Source: Salticus scenicus
Lineage: Eukaryota > Arthropoda > Arachnida > Araneae > Salticidae
Direction of reading: 5' to 3'
Assembly: GCA_963930645.1 (NCBI GenBank)
Contig: OZ005662.1
Coordinates: 6,577,436 to 6,641,435, forward strand
Length of the DNA: 64,000 bases
In this document: piece after piece, positions 35,788 through 46,291 of the stretch
Numbering within the stretch: position 1 is the stretch's first letter
Layout: each line of letters starts with the position of its first letter
Translations under genes and position numbers: made by a program
The notes under the pieces: generated by a model
Database searches by the model: none
Told to the model about the DNA's origin: nothing
The model's input: the letters and a program-made list of their open reading frames with translations, nothing else

Positions 35788-36711
35788 CGTGGAAGTTAGC
35801 CCCCCCTCAGTGAGAAAAGGATATCACTAATATACCAAACGTTTGATCATCGTTAGATCGGATTTGATCGGCAAAATTTGACGTTTGATCGGTCAAAAAT
35901 ATCGAGATATATAGAAAAATAGATAGGGGGGGCTAACTTCCACAAAAATTAAAAGGTGTTCAAAATTAAAAAAAATTATACCCAAACAGTGGAAAATCGT
36001 TAGATCGGATTTGATCGACCATTTCCAACGTTTGATCGGCCTTTAAACTGCCCGAAAATGCCCTTTGAAAGTAACAAAAGGTGGAAGTTAGCCCCCCCTC
36101 AAAAGCAAATCAAAAAATTTTTAATGCCAATCGACGTAGAATCGTTAGATCGGATTTGATAGACCGTTTCCGACGTTTGATCGGGCATTAAACTGCCCGA
36201 AAATACCCTTTAAAGGGCCCCCAAAACGTGGAAGTTAGCCCCCCCTCAAAAGCAAATCAAAACAATTTTGATGTCAATCGACGTACAATCGTTAGATCGG
36301 ATTTGATCGACCGTTTCCGACGTTTGATCGGCCTTTAAACTGCCCGAAAATGCCCTTTGAAAGTACCCAAAATGTGGAAGTTAGTCCCCCCTCAAAAGCA
36401 AATCAAAAAAATTTTGATGTCAATCGACGTACAATCGTTAGATCGGATTTGATCGACCGTTTCCGACGTTTGATCGGCCTTTAAACTGCCCGAAAATGCC
36501 CTTTGAAGGTACCCAAAAGGTGGAAGTTAGCCCCCCCTTAAAAGCAAATAAAAAAATTTTTGATGTCAATAGACGTAGAATCGTTAGATCGGATTTGATC
36601 GACCGTTTCTGACGTTTGATCGGCCTTTAAACTGCCCGAAAATGCCCTTTGAAGGTACCCAAAAGGTGGAAGTTAGCCCCCCCTTAAAAGCAAATAAAAA
36701 AATTTTTGATG
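35788..36711 (+). repeat. 146-bp satellite, array 1 (about 5 units plus end module)
   Basis: It opens with a module of about 155 bp bounded by inverted copies of GTGGAAGTTAGCCCCCC (35790-35943), then continues with 146-bp units. Each unit contains GTGGAAGTTAG plus a C-run, CAAAAGCAAATC, CGTTAGATCGGATTTGATCG, CGTTTGATCGGCC and AAACTGCCCGAAAAT. Related GATCGG words recur inside each unit. Confidence 0.8.
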
Positions 36712-36727
36712 ATCAATGTAAGTGGTG

Positions 36728-36776
36728 ACACCATTTATAACCGCCCCGGGTGTCAACCAGCGTAGCTACGCCACTG
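36728..36776. mobile_element. hAT-type terminus
   Basis: The sequence CGTAGCTACGCCACTG ends at 36776; its complement CAGTGGCGTAGCTACG is a common hAT terminal inverted repeat. The opposite end is not seen; satellite array 1 lies where it would be expected. Confidence 0.5.
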
Positions 36777-37254
36777 TATGTATGGGAGAAAAAAATTATC
36801 CGAAGAATAGTTTTGGGCAGAAAAGTGTCCTGTCCTGGACAGGACTCCTTTTTGTTCTCAATAAAATGAAAGTGGCGGGTCATTCGGTTTTTTCTTACGT
36901 CTGCTAAATAAAAGAATCACCTTTGTAAAACAAAATTAAGTCTTACAAATATTCATTAATGATTTTGTGTAATAATTATAATAATTGGTAAATTAAAAAA
37001 AAAAAAACATTGAATTATTAATTGATTTATTTTGGAATAATTTTGAATTTTTCGTAAAGTGAAATTTTTTGAGCCCCATCCACGGTTTTTGAGTTGCTAC
37101 GCTTCTTATGCTGAATGCAATCGATGACCATCTCAGAAAATCGTATTTTTATGTGTCGAACGCTAAAAATCAATTTTCTGCCCTACAGACGACATCTTTA
37201 AAAATATGTTTTCTTTTCATGGTGTTTTATAGTCTTGTTATCTTTATTTTTTAA
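36777..37254. other. AT-rich DNA, no gene recognised
   Basis: A 61-codon frame at 36722-36907 overlaps the hAT end and has no domain. Nothing else is supportable. Confidence 0.4.
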
Positions 37255-37700
37255 ATTCGATAACTTTGTTTCCAATTGCCACATTCAACTACTCGTTTTA
37301 AAGGTTTTGCAGAGTTCTTTTAAAATATATTAAACATTTACACTCCTGGTATGTGTACGTGTGTGTGAAGGGGAGAGGGCAGCTGTGCTCCTATATATAC
37401 AAAACTTCTAACCTGATTGACTATTACTTTTATATATATATATTTTTTTTTTTTCAATTTGCCCAGTGATTGGCTGAAGATAATTCTCATTGTGTAAAAT
37501 TCATGCGAAATTTTATCCAGTGCTGCTATTTTAAAAATTATGAAAAAACGGGATGAAAGCACTGCCTGATAAGCGATTTACATTAAAAGTTGCCAGACAC
37601 AAGGTGAAACTAAGCATAAAGTTTTATGAAATTCTGTGTATGAAATTCTAACTCTTAAACTACAGCTGTCACAAAGTTTTTGTCACACACGAGAAAAAAA
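37255..37700 (+). mobile_element. Divergent family B copy
   Basis: Aged B sequence: CGATAACTTTGTTT, ACTCGTTTTAAAGG, ATTCTCATTGTG, AATTTTATCC, GCACTGCCTGATAAGCG. Both terminal hairpins are absent. Confidence 0.45.
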
Positions 37701-38380
37701 TGTTAAAAATGAAACACAACTCAAACATTTTTTCACAAATTTGGAAAATTTTGAAGGGAGGGGGCTTTGGATCTCCAACTCCTTTCCCCTTCTTTGGCTA
37801 CAGCCTTGTGTAAAAACAATCTCATCGCAGAAATACATTTTACTCCCTCTAAATGTTAAGAAGAAGCCAAAACATTATCTGTATGTCAAATTCTTAACTA
37901 GTCCTAAAATTTAAGTAGAAGTAAGCACAAATCATTGTTAAGGTTATAAATCACTTATTAAGGTTATAAATCACTTTCTAACAATACAAAGATAGTAATA
38001 CTCCATTCGAATAATTTTAGAAATCCATGTATAAGAAACAAGAAAACTGTACACATGCATTTCTAGGATAATCTAGGTGCTTTATGCATTTATTCAAATT
38101 TTCTTTGTTCGAAGAACGGGCATAGTGCTTTGCTTGTCAATATATGAATTTCTGTTGATGTGCTATAGGTCATATTAAATTGCAGCTCAGATATATATAG
38201 GTGGGATAGATCGCAATGAATTCATAATTGGATATTTCTTCAAAAACAAAACATTCCCAAATCACGAATACTTTAAAAACGAAAGTTCTTTTAAAAAAAA
38301 ATCTATCTATCTATTTACTCTTTATAAATGACAGCAAATTCCTTCTTCTGTTACCGTGAGAAACAGCAAAACGTGGACAC
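37701..38380. other. AT-rich DNA, no gene recognised
   Basis: No coding or repeat structure beyond short simple repeats such as CTAT at 38300-38320. Confidence 0.4.
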
Positions 38381-38396
38381 CTGGCAAACTATCACG

Positions 38397-38640
38397 GGAT
38401 ACGGACAAAAGCCCCACCGGACAAAATCCCCACGGACAAAATCCCCCCGGACAAAATCCCCACGGACAAAATCCCCCCGGACAAAATCCCCACCGGACAA
38501 AATCCCCACCGGACAAAAACCCCGCCGGACAAAAGCCCCATCGGACAAAATCCCCACCGGACAAAAACTCCACTAAAGCTCAAATATACATGGGGGGGGG
38601 GGGCTAAAGGGGACCACAATTCTTTTGGTTAAAGTGGATT
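38397..38640 (+). repeat. GGACAAAA minisatellite, copy 1
   Basis: About ten copies of a 15-18-bp CCCCACCGGACAAAAT-type repeat (38397-38575), then AAGCTCAAATATACATG, a G-run, and GGGGACCACAAT. An inverted copy with the same flank is at 44285-44518. Because the period is close to a multiple of three, several frames stay open; none is a credible gene. Confidence 0.75.
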
Positions 38641-38689
38641 TCGGTGACATTTAATTTTCTGTTATTCTTAATTTTACTATGTTTTTGTG

Positions 38690-39262
38690 GTCTACAAATC
38701 AAATGAGGTTATTTTCGAAAGTGCAAAATTATTAGTCGGCTCAAAAGGGGGGAGGGGGGACAAAAAAATTTAAATTAGCGTGAGATCGTTTAAAATTGGT
38801 ACGTGTAGATTTTGGGGGCCTATAAATAGATGAGGATATTTTCGAAAGTCTAAATTTATTAGGAAGATCGGAAAGGGGGGGGGAGGGGGGGAGCGAAGTT
38901 GTAAAAAATAGAATTGGAGTTAGCTCGTTCAAAATAGGTACATAAAGGTTTTGGGGGTCTACAGATCGAATGAGAATATTTTCGAGAGTGTAAAATTATT
39001 AAGAGGAGCGGGAAGGGACGGCGAAGGGGCAAAAAAGTAAAAATACCGTTAGACCATTTAAAATTGGGGCATATAGGTTTTCGGAACCTACAAACAGGAT
39101 GAGAATATTTTCGAAAGTCTAAAATTATTAGAAAGGGCGAATGTGTGTGTGTGGGGGAGGGGGGGACGAAGGGGCAAGAAAGAATAGAAATTGAGTTAGA
39201 TCGTTCAAAATAGGAATATAACTGTTTTGGGGGTCTACAAATCGAATGAGAATATTTTAATA
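38690..39262 (+). repeat. Tandem repeat of about 125 bp, 4-5 units
   Basis: Units contain GAGAATATTTTCGAAAGT, AAAATTATTAG, a G-run, then GTTAGAYCGTTYAAAATWGG and TTTTGGGGGTCTACAAAT. The GTTAGACC...AAAATTGG...TATAGGTT...AGAAAGGGC order is also found once in every Helitron unit (for example 14892-14943). Confidence 0.65.
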
Positions 39263-39660
39263 TTGGAATATTTTATAATCATGAAAATAGCGTTGTACGC
39301 GTACAGACACTTTGACACACACACATACACACACAGACAAAATTTGCTGAAATAATTTTCGGCTTTCATGGTGTGTGAAACGTGTATATTTATGCATGTA
39401 TGAAAACGCATTCATAATACATATATACATATGTGTATATAAGAGAAAGCATTAAACAGATTACTTTTTATGTCAAATATATATCGTGTAAACTGTACAT
39501 GCATACCATAAGATGTACTAAAAAAAATTCGTACAACACTGAAAATTAATATTAAGTAGTTTTCCCATTTATATACTTCACGGTGAATCAGAAATACTTT
39601 CTGACACCCTGTTAGTCAATCAATTACGCTAATCATATCTTATTTCACAGATATTGCTAT
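39263..39660. other. AT-rich DNA with CA/TA simple repeats
   Basis: A CACACACATACACACACAGACA stretch at about 39315-39340 and TATA-rich sequence; no gene recognised. Confidence 0.4.
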
Positions 39661-39664
39661 TGGT

Positions 39665-39895
39665 ATTGGGAGTAAAGGCGAAAGATTGCGCTAAGGTCTT
39701 AGACCTTAAGGGGAGTGCCTTCCGTGGGGTCTTTCTAAGGGGTCCTAGCGCGCATTTACACAAGTTTTGGTGAAAACCACGGAACCGAACGGCTCGGTCG
39801 AAGAGCGACCTGTGATCGAACTCGTAATCTTCCGTCTACCAGTTTACAGGTCAAAACCTCTCGAGTGCTAGCGGGCGCTTATTGTACAGGAAAAA
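39665..39895 (-). mobile_element. SINE-like, tRNA-derived copy 1
   Basis: Read on the minus strand, CTCGAGAGGTTTTGACCTG resembles a tRNA-Ser/Leu-type A box, and AGTTCGATCACAGG about 40 bases later resembles a B box. A shared body follows (CCGAGCCGTTCGG, CCGTGGTTTTC). The second copy at 40686-40905 has the same order. It is distinctly GC-richer than its surroundings. Confidence 0.5.
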
Positions 39896-40685
39896 TTATT
39901 TTGTATACATCAAATATATGTATATTAATGTCGTTACATCAGTATAAAGGTACCAAATTGTGCTTTAAATATGTACCTCGCATAGAATATAAAAATTATT
40001 TTAATTAGTTTCTTTTTTGATAATTATTAGTAGGAAACATTTTTATATGAATTTTTTTCTTCTATTAAATCCAAACAGTAATATTATATATAATACAATA
40101 TTGACTTATCTTAAATAATTCAATAATAAAAAAAAAAATCTATTTTTAATAATTAAATTACGTATTATCAATTAAAATATTTTAGTAAATGAACTTTAAC
40201 CTTAAAAAGAAAAAAAAAAAAAAGAAAGAAATATATATAAGCATTCTTTTTTCTTTTAAATCTTTTTTATTAAAAATATTTTACAATAAGATTCATAATT
40301 ACAATCTGAAACTTTATTATTCAAGCAATCTCTCTCTCTCTCTCTCTTTTTTTTTTTTTTTTTTATTGAAATGTATATTTTTAATAATTAAATTAGTTTT
40401 TCAATTAGGCCTTTTAAATTAAATAATTTTAATTAGCTTCTTATTTCTATGATGAATGATAGTAAAAAATCTTTTGATGTTTAAGAACATTTTGAAATAG
40501 TATTTTTATTTAAACGACCAAACAATAGTATTAAGCAATCTGAACTAATTGAATTATTAAAAAAATGTATATATTTTTAATAATTAAATTAATTTTTAAT
40601 TAAAATATATTGCTATAAATTATGTATATATATATATAATGATTTATAGTAAAAAAATCGTTTTATATTTAAAAAAAAAAAAATC

Positions 40686-40905
40686 GCGGTGATTGTTGTA
40701 GTGTTAAAGCCGGTTGATAACTTGAGTGCCCTACACCTGCGTGAAATGCTCTCTGGGGTGGGAATAGGGGGCGGGAGCCTTAGCCTATACTTGCGAAAGT
40801 TTCGAAGAAAACCACGTGAAACTCTCAACGGCTTGGTCGACGAACACGACTTGGGATCGAACTTAACACTTCCATTCTACTAGCATCGATTACCGCTCGG
40901 ATGTT
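40686..40905 (-). mobile_element. SINE-like, tRNA-derived copy 2
   Basis: On the minus strand TCCGAGCGGTAATCGATGC (A-box-like) is followed by AAGTTCGATCCCAAG (B-box-like, close to the GTTCGANNCC consensus), then ACCAAGCCGTTGAGAG and CACGTGGTTTTC, parallel to copy 1. The full cloverleaf is degraded, so it is not called as a tRNA gene. Confidence 0.5.
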
Positions 40906-41667
40906 TAAATAAACTTTTTAACTGAAAGTCCAAACAACAGTATTAAACAATCTCACGTAATTGAAATCTTAAATTTTTATCTTTAATTAATAAATTAGTT
41001 TTTTACTTAGAATATTCCATTAAATATTTTTATAACTAGGTTTTCCTAATAATCATTCATATATATATATATATATATATATAATCTTTTATTATTAAAA
41101 GTATTTTAAAACAGTTTTTTTTTAAATTAATATTAAAACCCAAAACAATAGTATTAAATAATATCGACTAATTTATTATATGTATATATAATATGTATAT
41201 TAGTTAAATTAGTTTTCTAAAATTTTTAGTTAATTTTTTAAAACTTATTTTTATTTATTTATTTATTTTATTTTATTTTACTTTTTAATCATTCATAGAA
41301 AAAAATATATATATATTAATTTTTTTAAAAATAGGTTTTCCATTTAAAAGCTCAAATAGTTCTATTAAACAAATTAATTTAAACATTAAAAATTTTCACT
41401 TTTAATAAATAAAGATGTTTTTAATATGTATTTTATTTTTTAATTTTTTGTGTATAATCTTTCACATAATATTATATATATATATACACACACAAAGTAT
41501 TTTGACAGAAATTAAAAGCATCCATATACATTCATCTACACATACAACAAGTAGTAATGATGGCTAAATTTTAGCAGAAATTTAAAAGATCATAAAAAAT
41601 TTAGAGATTGCCTAAAAGCTATTCGCTTACTCCCGCCATCAGTTTACCTTCAACAAAAGAGGGGGCA
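40906..41667. other. AT-rich DNA, no gene recognised
   Basis: TA microsatellites (41056-41083, 41473-41486) and A/T homopolymers; no coding structure. Confidence 0.4.
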
Positions 41668-41669
41668 TA

Positions 41670-41901
41670 TTTATTAGGTCTTTGTATAAATTCGTGCGTT
41701 TATTTTTTTTTTTTTTTTGCTTCATTTCATAAACATACATCAAATCAAATGACAATTTTTAATCAAAATACTCTCCATTACTTTCTACAATCTTTGACCA
41801 CTTTTCAGGTAACAAATGTATACCACGGCGATAGAAGCTCCCGTCTTTGGAGGCAATAAAATGATCCGCGTCCGCACGAACTTTTGCAACGACCTAATAA
41901 A
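41670..41901 (-). mobile_element. Internally deleted mariner element
   Basis: Ends TTTATTAGGTCTTTG (left) and, reverse-complemented from the right, TTTATTAGGTCGTTG, continuing AAAAGTTCGTGCG. TA duplications flank it (41668-41669, 41902-41903). At 232 bp it is far below the usual 1.3 kb of mariner: the 5' inverted repeat is joined almost directly to the C-terminal coding region. Confidence 0.85.
41759..41878 (-). pseudogene. mariner transposase C-terminal remnant
   Basis: An open stretch of 39 codons plus stop on the minus strand contains DHFIASKDGSFYRRG, GIHLLPEKW and the terminal NGEYFD. This is the conserved end of mariner transposases, which follows the catalytic DD34D domain; that domain and the DNA-binding domain are missing. 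The reading frame is intact up to the stop. It lies inside the deleted element at 41670-41901. Confidence 0.85.
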
Positions 41902-41903
41902 TA

Positions 41904-42353
41904 AAAATGACAATGACAGACTTTCACAGTCCGACTTAATATTTTTTCTTACTGACAGCTTTTTAAAAAAGCAGTTAATCGATTAGGGAATCGATTAAAA
42001 TATTAATTTAATTTATTTAATTAAAGTAGATCTCTTGATCGATTAGGGAACGGGGACGTGCTCTCTGGGACGATACCTCCCTTATCTTCAAATGGGGAAG
42101 GAATGAGCTACCAGGTGTAAGATGTTTTCGCAAATAGCACTGTTCGGATGTAGCACGTAACGAAAAGAAATCAACTTTTTTTTTTTTTTTACTCCCCCCC
42201 CCCCACCCCAAGGTGTCGACAACCTTCACTATCTTTCTTTAAAGTGTAAGTGTGTACAAAGTTACATGGTAATCTGTAGAAGTTTTCAAAGCTTTTCTTT
42301 TCAGTCTGTCCCCTACCCTCCTCCCCAAATATGCATGTAACTCTGAAAGAATA
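41904..42353. other. AT-rich DNA, no gene recognised
   Basis: Contains the paired words GATCGATTAGGGAA at about 41979 and 42035 and a C/T homopolymer near 42170-42210. No domain is recognisable in the open frames. Confidence 0.4.
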
Positions 42354-42361
42354 AAATAAAA

Positions 42362-42439
<78 letters not shown>
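42354..42439. repeat. AAAT and TA microsatellites
   Basis: An AAAT run followed by a TA run of more than 20 repeats, interrupted at its right end by a solo LTR. Confidence 0.9.
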
Positions 42440-42443
<4 letters not shown>

Positions 42444-43098
42444 ATACATTTCCTTTTTGTAGGATGATGAATTCCAGTCACTCCATATTATGAGAGTTCA
42501 CTCCAAGAAATACTCCACAATTGATGATGCAGTCGTTTATTTGAAGACAGTCATATTACACTTTATTAACAGTCACATCATTTTGAGCACGCTGTACAGA
42601 TCCGTAGCCGAGATCGTTCCATTAACGGCGGAACCGCGAATCAATTCCCTCCTGGGACCATTAAACTAAACTTGTTATTGTCATGAACTATTTAATCAAA
42701 AGATTCCATGGAAAAAGACCCCGATTTTCGGGTGCTCCCGTTTTTATATGGATATTTCGGCGGGAACCCAAACTATTTTTATGAATGCTTATTGGATAAT
42801 TAGGTCAGCTAAAATCCAGCCCACATTCTTTTATTGGCTGACCCGGATATCCAGGATTTCGTATTTCGCAATGCATTGCCGCTAATTTCAACTATTGCAT
42901 AATTTTGATTATGAAACTTCTTCTAATCGCGATTCCCGCGCTACGATGTGTTTTGCTGAAAAACTAACTTTACAGGGGCGCTAAAATAGAATTCTCACAA
43001 AGTTGTTCTTAAAATTAAGATTTATTCTGAGCTAATACTATTAAGATATCATTTAATATTAATTTAAATATTAATTTAGAATCTTGCTTATTTTATCC

Positions 43099-43103
<5 letters not shown>
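42440..43103. mobile_element. Second solo LTR, inserted in a TA microsatellite
   Basis: 664 bp starting TGTAATACATTTCC and ending TTATTTTATCCTTTCA, with TATA on both sides. Its end TTTTATCCTTTCA matches the end of the LTR at 3053-3683, and TTTCGGCGGGA and GATGCAGTC recur inside. The TA tract resumes at 43104, as expected if the LTR split one microsatellite. Confidence 0.65.
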
Positions 43104-43133
<30 letters not shown>

Positions 43134-44284
43134 GAATAAAAAGAAGGAAAACTATGTGAAACAAGGGCAAAATACAAAAAAAATAAAACAGAAATAACAA
43201 GAAGGAGCAGAGACCGCCAAGGTTTAAGATGGGTGGAACGGATTAAACCACTTTGTTGGGCGTCCAACCTTTCCGAAATCCTTTTCAAGAAAAGGAAAGA
43301 AAAAAGTAGAAATGAACATAACTACATCTATATTTAATATATATATGCATATTAGAGTGAGTGATAATTAAAGAAAATTTCACTAAAGTTTGTTTTTTTT
43401 AAAAAAGGGGATTTTCTACTTTTTATAATCTGTAGAAATTTGATATAAAAACTGCATTTTTTTTTCTCTGTCTCCTACCCCCCCCCCCCCTTTCCCCTTC
43501 TTTGGTTCCATTCTGATATATGTAATTCTAATTATACTATTCAAAATTCTAATGGATAATTAAACAAAGCTTCAAAAATTCTGTAAATGATTTTCGTCTG
43601 AAAAAAAATAAATTTGTGTTTTGCTTGGGCCTATAATACCGTGTCTGATAGATCATTTGAATGGACGAAACTTTTGAAATCAATGTATTTGCGAAACTGT
43701 TTTCCTTTCAATGTATTTTGGTATATCCAGACTTTTAAAACACCCTGTATAAATAAAACTAAATAATAATAAGAAGCAACAGAGGTCATCACCGCTTATG
43801 ACGGGTAGAGAGATTTAAACAAGTATTACATGAGCCCATTTTTTTTCCAAATCCTCTGCAAGACCATAAAAAGAAAATATAAGAAAAAATTTTGAAAAGT
43901 GAAGATTTTTATACTATTCTTAAGAGAAAAAAATTATTATTTTATAATTAATGAATTGAAATCACATTTTTATGAACTAAATAAATCATACATACTATAT
44001 TTTAAAATATTACCTATTTTGTACAGCTATACTTAACATAATATACATATTACAGTGGAAACATTTCGTTGAAATTTGTAGGAAAAAAAAAAAAACTCCA
44101 ATGACCCTCCAGCCTTCCGTAATTTGTTGAAATTTGCTTTAAAAAACTACATTTTTTAATCCTAAACCCCTCATTATCAGATATATGTAACTCTCAGTAT
44201 ATATTACTTAAAATTCTAATGATAATTAAACAAAGTTTCATTAATATCTTTAAAAAAATATTTTTTTTTCTTTTATCTTGCTAT
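43104..44284. other. AT-rich DNA, no gene recognised
   Basis: Begins with the resumed TA tract. Two similar blocks (about 43370-43570 and 44050-44230) share TTCACTAAAGTTT/GTTGAAATTTG, CTACATTTTTT, CCCCTC and ATTCTAATGGATAATTAAAC, suggesting an old dispersed repeat. Confidence 0.4.
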
Positions 44285-44518
44285 ACTCATTGTGGTCCTC
44301 TTTAGCACCCCCCCTCCCCCCCTGCATATTTGAGCTTTTGTGGGGATTTTGTCCGGAGGGGCTTTTGTCCGGTGGGGATTTTGTCCGGTGGGGTTTTTGT
44401 CCGGTTGAGATTTTGTCCGGTGGGGCTTTTGTCCGGTGGGGTTTTTGTCCGGTGGGGCTTTTGTCCGTGGGGCTTTTGTCCGTGGGGATTTTGTCCGGTG
44501 GGGCTTTTGTCCGGGACC
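44285..44518 (-). repeat. GGACAAAA minisatellite, copy 2 (inverted)
   Basis: Reverse-complement counterpart of 38397-38640, including the flank (ATTGTGGTCC, a C-run, ATATTTGAGCTTTTG). It has about eleven repeats of TTTTGTCCGGTGGGG type. Confidence 0.75.
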
Positions 44519-45935
44519 CAACTATCACTACCCTCCCACACCCAGCAAGAGAATTTATTTGAAAATCGCCGGACAGGACAGCTGATAAAGAAAATCACCG
44601 ACCGAAATTATGACCAGCGAACGCCTTTGTACCCTGTCCCGACACGGTACGATGGAAGGTGACTCGTAAAATAAATAAAATAAATTTCCAAAGAGCATGG
44701 ACCGGCTGGTTTTTCTTTCCTCTCATGTAAATTATAGAAGCAGAAACAGTGCTATTAGTTGTTACTTGTGTAGAAACAAGATGCCAGGTCCTTGTTTTTA
44801 AAGTGTCTGAGCTAAGACGTAGTTATCAAGGATTTGAACATAAAACAGATCTTATGAGACTTCAAAATCTGTAGAAATTATCAATTATTTATCTGCAAAA
44901 TTGAGACTAACAAATAATAATCTATATTCTATATAATACTTCTCTAAAGTTACGATTATATTTTTTAGAAACGATACGATAGTGAAAATAAAATGCGCGA
45001 GGATAAAAAATAATATACAAGTAATATTTAAGCTCGCGGACTCAGTTCAGTGATAAAATAAAATGAAATAAATAAATTTAAAAAAATGACGACAATTGTC
45101 TGATTAGATCATACTATAGAAAAATTTATTTTTAAAGTTTGCATCTTTACAATCCTTCCAAGCGTCATTTTAAACCCAGCAATACTTTAAATATATAAAC
45201 AAAATATGAACTTTTTCATAAATTGACTGAAAAACGCAATGATAAAAAGCGTAATCAAAATGGGTACTAAGTGTTATTAAGAAAAAATTTAGGCCAAAAC
45301 GAATAAACAGTAAAAAAATAAAAGGGATCTCGCCAACATGGCGGCAAAAATTTAAAAATCCCCTTAGGGGTCCTTTATTAAAGCTGTCTTGTCCGAGAAA
45401 ATAAGAAAACTGAGTCGTCAAACATGAATTTTATATTGAAACTTTCCTTTGAATGATTTGGTTTAACTGTCATTAGCGTTTCATCTCACAAAAATAAATA
45501 ATAATTTGGCTTCTGGTAAATTAAAATTTTAATTGGATAGTCAAATTGGTATAAGTCTTATAAGTTTCAAATTTTAGAGGTAAGAGAAAAAAAAAAAAAA
45601 AAAAAAAAAAAGAAAGAAAGAAAGAAAAGAAAATGCGAAATTTTTGCATGGGTTTGCTATTAATAATAAATACAAAAGAGCACTATACTACAAGCAAAAT
45701 TTAGATATAAATCATTGTGGTGCCAATAATAATTAATATACTATTTCACAAAACTTTTTTTTGAAGTGTAAACTTCTTTAGGCGCGTTGAGCACTTTTGG
45801 GTGAACAAAAATCATTGAATTTGCGTCATTATCAGCAAACGCTTTCCATCCTTGTATATGATACAAATAATGTATCATACAATTAACTTGCTAATGTGAA
45901 GTGTTAATAATTATATACTCTATATTGTTTTAAAA
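44519..45935. other. AT-rich DNA, no gene recognised
   Basis: No supportable gene. A 9-bp-arm hairpin TATGATACA-AATAA-TGTATCATA lies at about 45856-45878, and a long A-run at 45590-45610. Confidence 0.4.
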
Positions 45936-46291
45936 TCTGGTGCGGCTCTACATGACTTCTCTCATCTCCGGGCACTGTCTCTATTGCAGTTAGACCTCAC
46001 AAAACCGTGAGAAAGCCCAAAGATGCCATTTTTCTCACGTTTTTACAATCTGGTGCGGCTCTACACTACTTCTCTCATCTCCGGACACTGTCTCTTAAAG
46101 ATTGCAGCCGGAAACGTTGCAGTTAGGCCTCACAGAACCGTTAGAAAGGCAAAAGCCGCAATTTTTCTCACGTTTTTAAAATCTGGTGCGGCTCTACACG
46201 ACTTCTCTCATCTCCGGACACTGTCTCTTAAAGATTGCAACCGGAAACGTTGCAGTTAGACTGCAACCGGAAACGTTGCAGTCACAGAACG
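45936..46291 (+). repeat. Tandem repeat of about 130 bp with B/C/E-like 5' ends
   Basis: Three units each start ATCTGGTGCGGCTCTACAC followed by GACTTCTCTCATCTCCGG (ACTACTTC in one unit), the same plan as the 5' ends of families C and E. Units also contain TGCAGTTAGACCTCAC and TTTTTCTCACGTTTTTA. The last unit runs straight into satellite array 2. Confidence 0.6.

Noticed and set aside
38322..38619. Proline/glycine-rich frames (TGQNPHG, RTKSPRTK, FVRWGFCP) on both strands, and the same at 44250-44662
   Set aside because: The 15-18-bp repeat leaves every frame open; the frames are opposite-strand shadows of a minisatellite.
39665..40905. Functional tRNA genes
   Set aside because: Only box-like words remain; the arms do not pair into a cloverleaf and the bodies are those of dispersed repeats.
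42189..42481. YIYIYI frames
   Set aside because: Translations of the TA and AAAT microsatellites.
45170..45421. 83-codon minus-strand ORF
   Set aside because: Hydrophobic, AT-driven composition with no domain; chance ORF in AT-rich DNA is sufficient.
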